The translations under genes and the position numbers were made by a program. From Gemmatimonas aurantiaca T-27 (GTDB taxonomy: Bacteria > Gemmatimonadota > Gemmatimonadetes > Gemmatimonadales > Gemmatimonadaceae), in the NCBI RefSeq assembly GCF_000010305.1, contig NC_012489.1, positions 1,550,001 through 1,614,000 on the forward strand: 64,000 nucleotides of DNA. The letters are read 5' to 3'. The first letter of the stretch is position 1. Every line of letters starts with the position of its first letter. Positions 45,847 through 55,668 of this stretch are shown in pieces. Under the pieces are notes generated by a model. The model saw only the letters and a program-made list of their open reading frames with translations, did no database searches and had not been told where the DNA came from.

Positions 45847-47394
45847 CTACACCATGCGCGCCACGGCGGCGGCGAATCGCCGGATGCGGGCCAGGGGGAG
45901 GCGACCCAGATCGCCACGCATGATCGACGTGACCTCGGCGGGCGTCGCCATGAGCCGCGTCATGAGCGCCGTCTCAGACAGTCCGTGCGACCGCACCGCC
46001 TCGCGGATGCTCCGCGCATAGCGGCGCCGCTCCTCCTGCTCCTCCGAGGTCAGGGGCGTACGCTGCACCGCGGCCTCGGTATCTCCCGCGGCGCGGCGCG
46101 CCTTCTCGATGGCGCGCCCCGCCCGGATGCGCTCGCCGTGATATGCCGACCGGCGCTGCCGTGCGGTCTGCGCATCGGGCAGGTCCTCGAACAGATCGAG
46201 CTCCACTTGCTCGACGCGCTCGCGGGTCACGTGGCCGTAGACGCGACGGATCAGCGTCTCGTCGGAGTGACCGATCTCTCCCACGATCAACTGCGCATCG
46301 ACGGGCAACGTGGTCCCGGTGACCGAGAGATGGAGCATCTGCAACCGCGCCGACACATAACTGTGCCGGAGGATATGATGGTCCAGCGACTTGCGAATCC
46401 CCGCCCGCTTGGCCGCCGCGGTCAGCGTGCCCGTGATGTCCTGAATGGGCGCATTCTTCTGCGCCTGCGTCTTGAGGATGACACTGGGGAAGAGCAGGGC
46501 GTGGCCGGGGCGGTCGCCGATGTACGGCTTGAGGACCGCCGCCAGCTTCGTCCACAACGGGATCGAGCGCTCGGCGGCTTCGCTCTTCCCGTCGCGGAAC
46601 GTGTTCGGCGCGACGCGGATCTGCTGCGTGTGGAAGTTGACGTCGCGCACGAGCAAGGCCATCGCTTCCTCGCGCCGCATGCCCGTGTACATCAGCGTCA
46701 TGGCGAGTTCGATGGCATACGGCACCTGCGGCGACGGCAGCACGTGGTCCAGCAGCGCCTTGAGTTCGGCGCGGGTGAGATAGGCGTCGTCCTCAATGGC
46801 CGTCCGCTTGCTGATGCGGGGCAGGTAGCGGCTGTTGGGCAGCGGATTGACGGTGAGCACGCGTTCACTGACGGCAAACGTCAACATCGCGGAGAACTCA
46901 AGGGCGTACGACCGGACCGTGGCCGCGGAGAGCGGCTGGCCGTCGACCTTGCGGCGGGCGCTGAGCTCTCCGAGCATCGCGTCCACGTCCTGCGGTTCGA
47001 GCCGCGAGAGGTAGCGCACCCGCTGGAGGGTGGGCGTTTCGAGGCAATTGAGGATGCCCCGCTTCCGGCGGTCCAAGTCACGCTCGCGATGGACCGGTCG
47101 CCCATCGGTCTGGCGCTCGGCCGCGAGGGCGGCCAAGAACGAGACGGCGTAGTCGGCGAGCGTGGGCCCGCGCTGGTCGCTGACCACGGCCGGGAGTCCG
47201 GCCTGATGGCGGTCCAGCGCCTTTTCGTACGTTGCCCATCGCGCCTTGAACAGCGCGTGGGCGACCACGGGATCGGTGGTCGCAAACTCTTCGCCGGGCG
47301 GCACCAGCGGCTCCCGCTTGCCGCCCACGGCGGCGAACCGGCCAAAGTTGGCCCAGTACCTGTTCTTGTTCAAAAACGGCTTCGCTTCGCGCAC
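45847..47394 (-). CDS. int: Tyrosine integrase with C-terminal HTH-like extension
   Basis: This is a site-specific recombinase that should integrate and excise the island at the tRNA site. The 515-aa protein has an N-terminal arm-binding region (VREAKPFLNKNRYWANFGRF), a core-binding domain, and the catalytic domain with box I LMYTGMRREEAMALL (Arg), a Lys-bearing RDGKSEAAERSIPL, box II HHILRHSYVSARL (HxxRH), GEIGHSD and the nucleophile in RVYGHVTRER. About 100 further residues end in an XRE-like helical unit (HGLSETALMTRLMATPAEVT), unusual for integrases. The GTG at 47394 is preceded by AGGAGG; an ATG at 47532 lacks this. It reads away from attR, 216 nt from it. Confidence 0.93.
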   Translation of the reverse strand: MREAKPFLNKNRYWANFGRFAAVGGKREPLVPPGEEFATTDPVVAHALFKARWATYEKALDRHQAGLPAVVSDQRGPTLADYAVSFLAALAAERQTDGRPVHRERDLDRRKRGILNCLETPTLQRVRYLSRLEPQDVDAMLGELSARRKVDGQPLSAATVRSYALEFSAMLTFAVSERVLTVNPLPNSRYLPRISKRTAIEDDAYLTRAELKALLDHVLPSPQVPYAIELAMTLMYTGMRREEAMALLVRDVNFHTQQIRVAPNTFRDGKSEAAERSIPLWTKLAAVLKPYIGDRPGHALLFPSVILKTQAQKNAPIQDITGTLTAAAKRAGIRKSLDHHILRHSYVSARLQMLHLSVTGTTLPVDAQLIVGEIGHSDETLIRRVYGHVTRERVEQVELDLFEDLPDAQTARQRRSAYHGERIRAGRAIEKARRAAGDTEAAVQRTPLTSEEQEERRRYARSIREAVRSHGLSETALMTRLMATPAEVTSIMRGDLGRLPLARIRRFAAAVARMV

Positions 47395-47524
47395 AGTCCC
47401 CTCCTGGGGTGTTGGTGTGTGCGCGCAGGCTAGGTCGCGTAATTTTGGCGGCCGCGTCGGCCGCCCCGGGGGCGGGCCGAGGCGGCTCAACGGGGCGAAA
47501 GGGGCGGCGGCGCTGTGGGTGGGT

Positions 47525-47559
47525 TTGCGCATACGCGGGCGTGAACCGCGCGCATACGG
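47525..47559. promoter_or_regulatory. Candidate integrase arm-type sites, right end
   Basis: Direct copies TTGCGCATACG (47525-47535) and GCGCATACGG (47550-47559), the same element as the three copies inside the left end (3925-3972). They lie between the integrase gene and attR. Confidence 0.55.
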
Positions 47560-47580
47560 GTGGTGTAACCCATTGTGATA

Positions 47581-47612
47581 GAGACAGTTAGTGTATCGTG
47601 ATACGCTGTCTC
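47581..47612. repeat. Inverted repeat abutting attR
   Basis: The outer arms GAGACAG (47581-47587) and CTGTCTC (47606-47612) are perfect, with an inner GTATC/GATAC dyad. The right arm overlaps the first 3 nt of the attR core. It may be part of the core-type site or a binding site for the excisionase. Confidence 0.5.
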
Positions 47613-47652
47613 ATAATCGTGAGGTCGAGAGTTCGAGTCTCTCCCCAGCTAT
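47610..47652 (+). repeat. attR core (tRNA 3' half remnant)
   Basis: 43 nt, matching 3768-3810 with two T-stem differences (A here for G, T here for C), which keep the stem paired (GAGAG/CTCTC). The tRNA 5' half is missing, so this is not a functional gene. Confidence 0.92.
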
Positions 47653-47664
47653 ACGTGCAGATCA

Positions 47665-47693
47665 CCCCGGTAAACGCTTTGCGTTTGCCGGGG
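47665..47693 (+). terminator. Displaced native tRNA terminator
   Basis: Stem CCCCGGTAAACGC and GCGTTTGCCGGGG with a TTT loop, followed by CTTCTGTTTT. It lies 12 nt after the attR tRNA remnant, as a tRNA terminator would, and marks the return to chromosome. Confidence 0.75.
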
Positions 47694-48260
47694 CTTCTGT
47701 TTTGTGGCGAGTCGCATGTCGTCGCAGCATCGCGCCGGATTGTCATGGTGCCACAAGATGGTCGTGCGATTCCTTGGGCAGTGCGTTTGAATGCATCTGC
47801 GGATGATCGCGGTTGAACAAATCGCTGGATCCATTCTTCACGTGTTGGTGGTGTGGTGTTCTGATGTGCGGAGTGTGAAGAACATCTCTGCAACCACGTG
47901 TTCATCGACATGTCCGTAGCGCAGCGATCATTGCGGTGACATGGATCTTCCATGGGCAATTTTGTCTGAATCAGAATGACGCGAAGCACGTCGGCATGTG
48001 CTGTGTTCTGTGTGCAGTGTCCGTTGATCGGTCGAGCCTGCTGAGCACCGCACGAGCACGCCACATACCCACGCGTGAGCGACACGCCATGCAATCCATG
48101 ACGCAGTACACGACGTAGCACAAAACAGGTCGTGATGTTCAACACACGAGTGTGGCAACGCACTCTGGCAAAAAGACTTGCGCAATGCGGACCCGACAGT
48201 CAGGTTTGCACCGCGCGCTGACGGTATTGAAGTCGTCCACCGCTTTCTCACCCGGCCGCC
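47694..48260. other. Non-coding region before the chemosensory operon
   Basis: About 570 nt, less GC-rich than its surroundings. Open frames on the minus strand have poor composition (high Cys/Thr/His) and no start signals, so I call none. It probably holds the che promoter, but no clear sigma-factor box was assigned. Confidence 0.5.
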
Positions 48261-48761
48261 GTGCTTTTGCCAATCGCAGTGCAATCATTTTTGCTCATTG
48301 ATGTCGGCGATGTGACGCTCGGCCTGGCCGCGTCATCGGTGCGTGAAGTCCTGCGTGCGGTCTTCATCACGCCGGTACCGTCCGAACATCCTCTCCTCGA
48401 AGGGGTCATCAATGTACGTGGCACGGTCGTGCCAGTACTCGACATCCGTGCACGACTGGGATTGCCGGCAACACCGGTCAGCGTGGATCAGTATCTCGTG
48501 ATCGCCGATGCGGCGTCGAGACAGGTGGCCCTGCGTGTCGATCAGGTGCATGAACTCGTTGCTGTTCCGCGTGAGTCCGTCGTCACGCCGGACGCTTCGC
48601 TTGAAGCCGATGCGGTGACCGGCATCGCTCGCACCGCAGACGGTGTCCTGGTGGTCTACGATCTGGATGCGTTCCTCACGGCCGACGAAGGGCGGCAGCT
48701 CGATGCCGCGCTGCTCACGGAGCTCGACACAACCCGCGACACGGCACCAGACGCCTCGTGA
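48261..48761 (+). CDS. cheW: CheW-like coupling protein
   Basis: CheW links chemoreceptors to the CheA kinase. The 166-aa protein has the CheW beta-barrel signatures: FLLIDVGDVTLGLAASSVRE, EGVINVRGTVVPVLDIRARL, QYLVIADAASRQVALRVDQV and HELVAVPRESVV. The start is GTG 48261. It is the first gene of a seven-gene unit in which nearly every junction is a 4-nt overlap, here GTGA with cheR. A second CheW gene follows cheR, so this system has two adaptors, perhaps one for the receptor and one for CheA or the methyltransferase. Confidence 0.88.
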   Translation: MLLPIAVQSFLLIDVGDVTLGLAASSVREVLRAVFITPVPSEHPLLEGVINVRGTVVPVLDIRARLGLPATPVSVDQYLVIADAASRQVALRVDQVHELVAVPRESVVTPDASLEADAVTGIARTADGVLVVYDLDAFLTADEGRQLDAALLTELDTTRDTAPDAS

Positions 48762-50278
48762 AAACGGCCGACGTCCGTTCGAATGTGGTCGCCATGGAGG
48801 CGATCGCCAGGCTGCTGCGGGAACGCACCGGTCTGACATTTTCGGACGCGCGCTGGTCGTTGCTGGAGCAAGGAGTGCTCCATGTCATGACGACCATTCG
48901 AGAAGCGAACGTGGAGCGTTTGCTGGAGCGTCTGCCCAGTGACAGCGCGCTTCTCGATGCCCTCGTGGCGCGTATCACGATCGGCGAGACGTATTTCGCC
49001 CGCGATGCCGGTCAGCTCGATGTGATACGCACCGAGCTGTTGCCACGCCTGCGCGCGCTGCGCCCGCCGGGGCACCGATTGCGATTGTGGAGCGCGGGCT
49101 GCGCCACCGGTGAGGAGGCTTTCACGCTGGCGATGATGACCAGTGAGATGGGGATCATCCCGTCGCCATATCTCTTGGGCACGGACATCTCGCGGCCAGC
49201 GCTCGATCGGGCGATGAAGGCCCGGTTCAGTGAATGGGCACTACGCGCGCTCTCACCGGAGCAGATCGCGCGCCACTTCCGCAAGGTCGGAGCCGACTGG
49301 GTACTCGCGCCAGCGATCGCGGGAGCGGTCACGTTCGCTGCACTCAACCTCGCCGCCGACGACTATCCGTCCATGGCCGGCAATGCGTGGGGGATGGATG
49401 TCATCCTCTGCCGCAATGTGCTCATCTACTTCGATCAGGAGCAGGCGCAGCGCGCAATCGCACGTTTGCTCGATGCACTCGCCGACGATGGCTATCTCGT
49501 GCTCGGTGTGGCCGATCCGTTGCCATCACCATCGTTGCCATGCGAACCAGAGATCACGCCGGCCGGTGTGGTGCTGCGTCGCATAGCGCGTGGGACGGTG
49601 TGGTCCACCTCGCGGTTGGCGTCTGCGCAGACGCCGGTTTCGCATTCCACGCTGAACGTCACAGAGGCACCACGGATAGCCACCCGATCCGCCTCCACAT
49701 CATCGGACACCGCGCGGCATGCACTGCCGTCGGCGATATCCGCGCTGCCACCGACACGTGATCATGTTGACACAGAAGCGGAACGGGTGGCCCAGCTTGA
49801 GGTGATGTACGACACGGCCGATTACGTCAACGCCGGTCATCGTGCGCGACAGTTGCTGCAACAGGGACCGCACGAGCGTGCGGCCGTGCTACTGGTGCGA
49901 TCACTCGCCAATCAGGGACGGCTGGATGACGCCGCGCGATCGTGTGACGCCGAGCTGGTGCGGCATCCGGCGTGTGCCGAGCTGTATGTATTGCAGGCCA
50001 TGCTGCGTTTGGAAGCGCGTCATCCACAGGACGCGGTGCGCGCCGCACGTGCCGCACTCTATCTCGACCGCACGCTGATCGTGGCCCATTTGCTGCTCGG
50101 ACGAGCGTTGCTTGGTCTGCGGGAGTCTGAACGAGCCCGTCACGCGTTTCGTCACGCGGGTCGGCTCCTGGCAAGTCATCCCACCGATACACCGGTTGCA
50201 GCGGCGGATGGAGAGCCCGTCGAGACACTGATGCGGGTGGTGCGTGAGCATTTGTCACTGCTGAATGAGGCCGCGTGA
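48758..50278 (+). CDS. cheR: CheR methyltransferase with C-terminal TPR-like repeats
   Basis: CheR methylates receptor glutamates using S-adenosylmethionine. The 506-aa protein has the CheR N-domain, ITIGETYFARD, the SAM loop LWSAGCATGEEAFTLA, GTDIS and ILCRNVLIYFDQEQAQRA. After about residue 270 a low-complexity linker leads to helical tetratricopeptide-type repeats (from VAQLEVMYDTADYVNAGHRA to AHLLLGRALLGLRESERARH). CheR-TPR fusions occur in systems of the FrzF/WspC type that control functions other than swimming. The GTG start overlaps the cheW stop as GTGA. Confidence 0.9.
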   Translation: MKTADVRSNVVAMEAIARLLRERTGLTFSDARWSLLEQGVLHVMTTIREANVERLLERLPSDSALLDALVARITIGETYFARDAGQLDVIRTELLPRLRALRPPGHRLRLWSAGCATGEEAFTLAMMTSEMGIIPSPYLLGTDISRPALDRAMKARFSEWALRALSPEQIARHFRKVGADWVLAPAIAGAVTFAALNLAADDYPSMAGNAWGMDVILCRNVLIYFDQEQAQRAIARLLDALADDGYLVLGVADPLPSPSLPCEPEITPAGVVLRRIARGTVWSTSRLASAQTPVSHSTLNVTEAPRIATRSASTSSDTARHALPSAISALPPTRDHVDTEAERVAQLEVMYDTADYVNAGHRARQLLQQGPHERAAVLLVRSLANQGRLDDAARSCDAELVRHPACAELYVLQAMLRLEARHPQDAVRAARAALYLDRTLIVAHLLLGRALLGLRESERARHAFRHAGRLLASHPTDTPVAAADGEPVETLMRVVREHLSLLNEAA

Positions 50279-50772
50279 TGCCAACAACGCCGTCTGAGTT
50301 GGCCATCCTCCGCGCCCGTGCCGCGCACCTCGCCCAGCGTATCGAACCAGAGGTAGTCGCCAGTACGGACGTGCTGGTGTTCATGCTGGCCGGTGAACGT
50401 TATGCGGTGCCGGCGGCGACGCTGCGCGAAGTAGTCATGCTTACACAGCGCGTGCCGTTGCCGGGCGCCACCGTACCGGTGGTGGGACTCACGTTGTGGC
50501 GAGGCGCACTACTGCGACTCGTGGACATTCGCGCCATGCTGGGATTGCCCATGACATCCCTCAACGATCTGGCACGTGTGCTGGTTATGGAAAGTGCGAC
50601 GAGCACCATCGGCTTGCTCGTCGATGAGGTGTTGGAGATGCGTGCGATCGATGTCAGCCAGTTGGAAGAACCGGCGCGAGGTACCGTGCGACACACGGAT
50701 CTCATTGTCGGCGTGACGAAGGACGTCGTTGCCGTGCTTTCGGCCGAACGTCTGCTCGACCTGGACCCCTGA
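50278..50772 (+). CDS. cheW: Second CheW-like protein
   Basis: The 164-aa protein has a short helical N-terminus ([20 protein letters not shown]) followed by a CheW domain: [54 protein letters not shown] and [17 protein letters not shown] 50278 overlaps the cheR TGA (TGATG); a GTG one codon upstream is also possible. The extra N-terminal helix distinguishes it from the first CheW of the operon, suggesting a separate binding partner. Confidence 0.86.
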   Translation: MPTTPSELAILRARAAHLAQRIEPEVVASTDVLVFMLAGERYAVPAATLREVVMLTQRVPLPGATVPVVGLTLWRGALLRLVDIRAMLGLPMTSLNDLARVLVMESATSTIGLLVDEVLEMRAIDVSQLEEPARGTVRHTDLIVGVTKDVVAVLSAERLLDLDP

Positions 50773-50783
50773 TGGAGAATCCC

Positions 50784-52268
50784 ATGAAATGGACGGTGAG
50801 TCGCAGAATCGCCGCCGGCTACGCGTTGCTGCTGGTGATGATGCTGATCGGAGGCGCGCTCGCGAGTTTTGCCTTGCGACGCAGTGCCGTGGTCAGCGAG
50901 CAGGCATTGGGCACCGTGCGTCATCGATTGGTACCCGCCACGGAGGCACAATCGGACTGGCGGCGGGCCCGGGTCGACTACTTGCGTCTACTGGTGCAAT
51001 TCGAGCCCACGCTCATCCAGTCGGCTGACAGCCTGGTGGCTGCGGCGCGCACGCGTCTGGTCTCGTTGCGGGATTCTTCCACAGCGGAGCCACAGGAACA
51101 GGCCTTGTGGATCGAAATCATTCGTGATCTCGACGCCTGGCGTGTGAGCGCGCGGGAGATCGGCGAGTTGACGCGGGCCGGCCGACGCGACGATGCCGTT
51201 CGGCTGTTCAACACCACCATCGGTGCGGCGGCTGATACCATCGGCAGCAACATCATCAGCGGGATCGACATGGTGCAGCGTCGGACGGACCAGATTGCTG
51301 CCACCAGCGCCGCGATGACTCGTCGCATGCAACTGCTGATTGCCATCAGCAGCATCCTGTCGCTGGTGCTGGGTGTTGTCGCTGCCGTTCTGCTGAACAA
51401 GGCCGTGAACGGACCGCTGCGTGAGACGTCGGTGGTCCTCGCCTCCAGTGCTGCTGAAATCCTGGCGGCCACTACGCAGCAAGCATCGGGTTCCAATCAG
51501 TCGTCAGCCGCCGTGACCGAGACGGTCAGCACGGTGGAGGAAGTCACACAAACGGCTGAACAGGCGGCCGACCGTGCGCGGGCCGTGGCCGATTCCGCGC
51601 GCCGGACGGCGGAGATCGGGAAGTCGGGACTGCGCGCGATCGAAACGTCGGTGGAGGGCATGGCGGCGGTGCGGGAGCAGGTCGAAGCCACGGCGTCCAG
51701 CATCGTCACGTTGGCGGAGCAGGCGCAGGCTATCGGCGAAATCATCGCGTCGGTGAACGACATCGCCGAACAGACGAATCTGCTCGCCCTCAACGCGGCG
51801 GTGGAAGCGGCGCGCGCGGGTGAACATGGACGCGGGTTCGCCGTGGTCGCGGCAGAAGTGAAGAACCTGGCGCAGCAATCGAAGAAGGCCACGGTACAGG
51901 TGCGGCAGATCTTGGGAGAGATCCAGCGCGCGACCAATGCGGCAGTGATGGTCACTGAACAAGGCACCAAGCAGGTGGCGTCGATGGACCGGCAGGTACG
52001 TGAGGCCGGCGACACCATTCGTGCGCTGGCCGATTCCGTGGCGGATGCGTCGCAGGTGGCCGCGCAGATCGTGGCATCGGCGGGGCAGCAGGCGCTGGGC
52101 ATGAGTCAGATTCGCGAAGCCATGGCCAACATTCATCAGGCCACGCAGCAGAATCTGGCCGCCACCAAACAGGCGGAACGTGCAGCGCAGGATCTCAATC
52201 AGTTCGGTGGGCGTCTGCTGGCATTGACCGGTGCGACCGTGCGCCCCCACACCAACGGACGCGCGTGA
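50784..52268 (+). CDS. Methyl-accepting chemotaxis protein
   Basis: This is a membrane chemoreceptor of about 494 aa. The first transmembrane helix is [20 protein letters not shown], a four-helix-bundle periplasmic sensor follows (about residues 35-185), then the second helix ([20 protein letters not shown]). The cytoplasmic signalling domain has the conserved hairpin tip [20 protein letters not shown]. There is no clear CheR-tethering pentapeptide at the C-terminus. ATG 50784 has GGAG 6 nt upstream; the ATG at 50772 overlaps the cheW stop as TGATG and is the alternative start. It is co-encoded with its own CheA/CheB/CheR, so it is likely the input of this pathway. Confidence 0.9.
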   Translation: MKWTVSRRIAAGYALLLVMMLIGGALASFALRRSAVVSEQALGTVRHRLVPATEAQSDWRRARVDYLRLLVQFEPTLIQSADSLVAAARTRLVSLRDSSTAEPQEQALWIEIIRDLDAWRVSAREIGELTRAGRRDDAVRLFNTTIGAAADTIGSNIISGIDMVQRRTDQIAATSAAMTRRMQLLIAISSILSLVLGVVAAVLLNKAVNGPLRETSVVLASSAAEILAATTQQASGSNQSSAAVTETVSTVEEVTQTAEQAADRARAVADSARRTAEIGKSGLRAIETSVEGMAAVREQVEATASSIVTLAEQAQAIGEIIASVNDIAEQTNLLALNAAVEAARAGEHGRGFAVVAAEVKNLAQQSKKATVQVRQILGEIQRATNAAVMVTEQGTKQVASMDRQVREAGDTIRALADSVADASQVAAQIVASAGQQALGMSQIREAMANIHQATQQNLAATKQAERAAQDLNQFGGRLLALTGATVRPHTNGRA

Positions 52269-54568
52269 CCGTGCCCGACGGCCTCTCTGCCCGTTTGCGA
52301 GCTACCTTCATCGGTGAGCTCGAGGAGCAGGTCGTTGCCATGAATACGGCGCTGCTCGCGCTGGAGCAGCAGCCGTCCGATTCGGAGCAGATCCGCGTGC
52401 TGTTCCGAGTCGCACACACGGTCAAGGGCGCGGCACGGGCGGCAGCCGTGACACCGGTGGAGTTGGCATGCCATGCACTGGAGACCTTTCTCGCGCGGGC
52501 GCGTGATGGCTCGGCCACCTTGGGCGCACCACAATTCGCCGCACTGTTCGCCGGGGCCGATGCCCTGGTCGACGCGGCCACCAAGCTGCGAGCCGGTCAG
52601 GAGCTGACACGCGGTATCCCGATCAACACCTGGTTCCTCGGCTTCGATGCCAACGTCGGGGAAATGACATCGCGCCCCAGGACCACCGCGCGGCCCTCGG
52701 CGTCTCGATCAATACCGGATGCCGGAGCACAGGCCTCATCATCCGCCGCTCCCAACGCGACACCACCTGCGGTGCTGCCCGAAGCATCACAGTCTGCCGC
52801 TCTGCCGGATGTGCCATTGGTGGCGCGAAAGAAGACCGCCGACCCGCTGCCCTCAGGGGAGGTGCCGGTACGGGTCGATGCCGGGCGGCTCGATGCCTTG
52901 ATGGCCACGGCTGGGCAGTTGTTGGGCACGCGTCGTGATGCGTCCGAACAGGCCGATGATCTCGAGTCGCTGCGGCTGCTGGCCGCTCGTTCGACCGCCG
53001 AGTGGAAACACACCACGCGTCGGTTGCGGGTGGCGCTTGGCCAACTGGTCGACACACCCGAGGCGCAGCGCTCCCTGCAACGCACGGAAGAACAGTTGCG
53101 GGAGTTCGCGGTTCGCACAGAACGCCTGACGACCAGAACACAACGTCAGCTACGTGCGCTCGACACACTCACCGATGACGTGCTCGATCAGGTGCGGCAC
53201 CTGCGCATGCGCCCCTTCGCCGACGCGTGCGCGGCGCTGCCTCGGGTGGTGCGTGATGTCGCTGGTGACACCAAACAGGTGCGGTTCGAGATCACCGGCG
53301 GTGATGTGGAGGCCGATCGTGCGGTGCTCGACGGCCTGCGGGAGGCTCTGCTGCATCTGGTGCGCAATGCGGTGGACCACGGGATCGAATCGCCGGAGCA
53401 GCGCATTGCTGCGGGCAAATCTCCCGAAGGAATCGTCGCGGTATCGGCTGCCATGCGTGGTGATCGTGTGATCGTCACCGTGAGCGACGATGGCGCCGGC
53501 ATCGATGCCGCGGCAGTGCGCGGACGCATGGAGGGACGTGGGCTCCACGCCGCCGACGATGATGCGGTGGCGGCAGCACTGTTCACCGGCAATCTCTCGA
53601 CTCGCGCCACGCCCACCAGTATCTCCGGGCGCGGCGTCGGCATGGACCTGGTCCGCGCGGCGCTGGAGCGGGTGCGTGGTACGGTCGCCCTCACGTGGAC
53701 GGAGGGACGCGGCACCACCGTGACGATGACCTGCCCGCCATCGCTGGCCAGTATGCGCGCCGTGCTGATGACCTGTGGGCACCAGACGATTGCGATTCCC
53801 ACCAGTGATGTGGAACGACTGCTGCGCATCTCCACAGCAGCGCTTCAACACATCGAAGGACGTCGCGTCGTGATGGTGGAAGATGTGGCGTTGCCACTGG
53901 CCGCTCTGGCGCACCTGCTGCCCCCTATCGTCGTACAACCGCTCGGCACCCACACGCTGATTGCATTGGTGGCCGTGGGGCCGCTGCGTGTGGGCCTGAT
54001 CGTGGACGAACTGCTGTCGGAAGAGGAGATCCTGCTGCAGCCGTTGTCGGATGGTGAACGCCGTTCGCCGCTGCTGAGCGGAGCCGCCATTCTGGGCTCG
54101 GGTACGATTGCGCTGGTGCTGGATGCCGCCGCCGCGGCCGAGGCGGCACTGGAAAGCAGCGCGCAGTTGCCGGAATCGACGGAGACGACGGGGCGCGATC
54201 GTCGGTTCAAGGTTCTGGTCGTGGACGACTCCATCACCACCCGCGCCCTGGAGCAAGGTATTCTCGAAGCGGCTGGGTACGATGTTCGCACGGCGGTGGA
54301 TGGGGCCGATGGATGGCGCTGCGTGCAGGAGTTCGTGCCCGATCTTGTCGTGAGCGACATCGAGATGCCGCGTATGGATGGCTTTGCGCTCTGTGAAACC
54401 ATTCGGCACTCGGCGCGATTCCGTGATCTGCCAGTGGTGCTGGTGACAGCGCTGGAATCTCCCGAACACCGTGCCCGTGGGCTGGATGTGGGAGCCGATG
54501 CATATCTCGGCAAGTCGACGTTCGATCAGCGTGGTTTGCTGCATGTGATCGAGGAGCTGCTCACATGA
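52265..54568 (+). CDS. cheA: Hybrid CheA kinase with receiver domain
   Basis: The 767-aa protein has, in order, an Hpt domain with the phosphorylated His in [15 protein letters not shown] (about 50), a Pro/Ala-rich linker, a dimerisation region, and a histidine-kinase ATPase ([30 protein letters not shown]). A CheW-like regulatory domain follows ([20 protein letters not shown]), then a C-terminal receiver ([16 protein letters not shown] and [14 protein letters not shown] with the acceptor Asp, Lys in LGKSTF). No P2 CheY-binding domain and no separate cheY are seen in the operon, so output likely passes through this or the downstream receivers. GTG 52265 overlaps the receptor stop as GTGA. Confidence 0.92.
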   Translation: MTVPDGLSARLRATFIGELEEQVVAMNTALLALEQQPSDSEQIRVLFRVAHTVKGAARAAAVTPVELACHALETFLARARDGSATLGAPQFAALFAGADALVDAATKLRAGQELTRGIPINTWFLGFDANVGEMTSRPRTTARPSASRSIPDAGAQASSSAAPNATPPAVLPEASQSAALPDVPLVARKKTADPLPSGEVPVRVDAGRLDALMATAGQLLGTRRDASEQADDLESLRLLAARSTAEWKHTTRRLRVALGQLVDTPEAQRSLQRTEEQLREFAVRTERLTTRTQRQLRALDTLTDDVLDQVRHLRMRPFADACAALPRVVRDVAGDTKQVRFEITGGDVEADRAVLDGLREALLHLVRNAVDHGIESPEQRIAAGKSPEGIVAVSAAMRGDRVIVTVSDDGAGIDAAAVRGRMEGRGLHAADDDAVAAALFTGNLSTRATPTSISGRGVGMDLVRAALERVRGTVALTWTEGRGTTVTMTCPPSLASMRAVLMTCGHQTIAIPTSDVERLLRISTAALQHIEGRRVVMVEDVALPLAALAHLLPPIVVQPLGTHTLIALVAVGPLRVGLIVDELLSEEEILLQPLSDGERRSPLLSGAAILGSGTIALVLDAAAAAEAALESSAQLPESTETTGRDRRFKVLVVDDSITTRALEQGILEAAGYDVRTAVDGADGWRCVQEFVPDLVVSDIEMPRMDGFALCETIRHSARFRDLPVVLVTALESPEHRARGLDVGADAYLGKSTFDQRGLLHVIEELLT

Positions 54569-55668
54569 GCATGCCGATGAGTGTCCCCACCCCAGTGCGC
54601 GTGCTGATCGCGGAAGATTCCGCCACGTTGCGCGACTTGTTGCGGAGCATCCTCGAAACGGACCCCGACATTGTCGTGGTCGGGGAAGCGCGCACGGGGG
54701 CCGAGGCCGTACACCTGGCTGTTGAACTGGAGCCAGACCTCATCATGATGGACGTGCACATGCCCGTGATGGACGGGCTCGAGGCAACGCGGGAGATCAT
54801 GACGCGTCGCCCCACACCCATCATCATCGTGTCGTCGAGCAGCTCAGGTGACGATGTGAGTCTGCCGTTGCAAGCCGTGCTTGGTGGTGCGCTGATGTTG
54901 GTACGCAAGCCGGACGACCCGACGTCGAGTGACTTTGATACACGACAAAGTCATCTGCTCACGATGGTGAAGGCGCTGTCCCAGGTGAAGGTGGTGCGTC
55001 GCGCTGCGGGATTCGCGCGTGCCAGTGGTGTGCATCGCGTCATCCCTGGCCAGGCCGATGCAGCCACGACCGCGCGTGTCGCGTTGCATCGCGGCCCGGT
55101 ACGGGTGGTCACGATCGCGGCCAGTACCGGTGGACCCGCCGCCATTGCCCGGGTGCTGCGCGCGTTGCCGGCAGACTACCCGGTTCCCATTCTGATCGTA
55201 CAGCATATCGCCCTGGGATTCGGCGTGGGATTTGTCGATTGGTTGGCCACCATCTGTCCATTGGCGGTGCGCATCGCGCGTCACGGAGAACGGCCAGTGG
55301 GCGGCACGGTGTATGTCGCGCCGGATGACTCGCAGTTCGGTCTGCAGGTCGACGGCACGATTCACATCGATGCCTCACCCGCGGTAGGTGGCTTTCGCCC
55401 ATCGGCTACGGTGTTGTTCGAATCGGCCGCCCGTGCCCACGGTGCCGCTGTCGTGTCGGTGATCCTCACCGGCATGGGCAGTGATGGCGTGGATGGACTG
55501 CGCGCCGTGCGAGCCGCGCGTGGACTGGTGATCGCGCAGGATGAAGCATCGTCGGTCGTATATGGAATGCCTCGTGAGGCGGTGGCGGCGGGCACGGTGG
55601 ATCACGTGCTGCCACTCGACGAAATCGCCTCCATGCTCATGACGTTGAAGGGACCCCGTTTGCAATGA
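54565..55668 (+). CDS. cheB: CheB protein-glutamate methylesterase
   Basis: CheB removes receptor methyl groups when phosphorylated. The 367-aa protein has an N-terminal receiver (VRVLIAEDSATLRDLLRSIL, acceptor Asp in DLIMMDVHMPVMDG) and a C-terminal esterase with the Ser of TIAASTGGPAAI, the His of IVQHIALGFG and the Asp of LTGMGSDGVDGL. The linker of about 45 residues is longer than usual and includes KVVRRAAGFARASG. ATG 54565 overlaps the cheA stop as ATGA, and its own stop overlaps the next gene. Confidence 0.92.
   Translation: MSMPMSVPTPVRVLIAEDSATLRDLLRSILETDPDIVVVGEARTGAEAVHLAVELEPDLIMMDVHMPVMDGLEATREIMTRRPTPIIIVSSSSSGDDVSLPLQAVLGGALMLVRKPDDPTSSDFDTRQSHLLTMVKALSQVKVVRRAAGFARASGVHRVIPGQADAATTARVALHRGPVRVVTIAASTGGPAAIARVLRALPADYPVPILIVQHIALGFGVGFVDWLATICPLAVRIARHGERPVGGTVYVAPDDSQFGLQVDGTIHIDASPAVGGFRPSATVLFESAARAHGAAVVSVILTGMGSDGVDGLRAVRAARGLVIAQDEASSVVYGMPREAVAAGTVDHVLPLDEIASMLMTLKGPRLQ

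Noticed and set aside
45985-47433. 482-aa plus-strand frame opposite the integrase
   Set aside because: Antisense shadow; the integrase catalytic residues are complete on the minus strand.
47588-48163. 191-aa minus-strand frame next to attR
   Set aside because: Cys/Thr-rich composition, reads through the tRNA remnant and terminator, and has no start signal.
53150-54544. 464-aa minus-strand frame over cheA
   Set aside because: Shadow with His/Arg/Gln-biased composition and no domain; cheA is intact.
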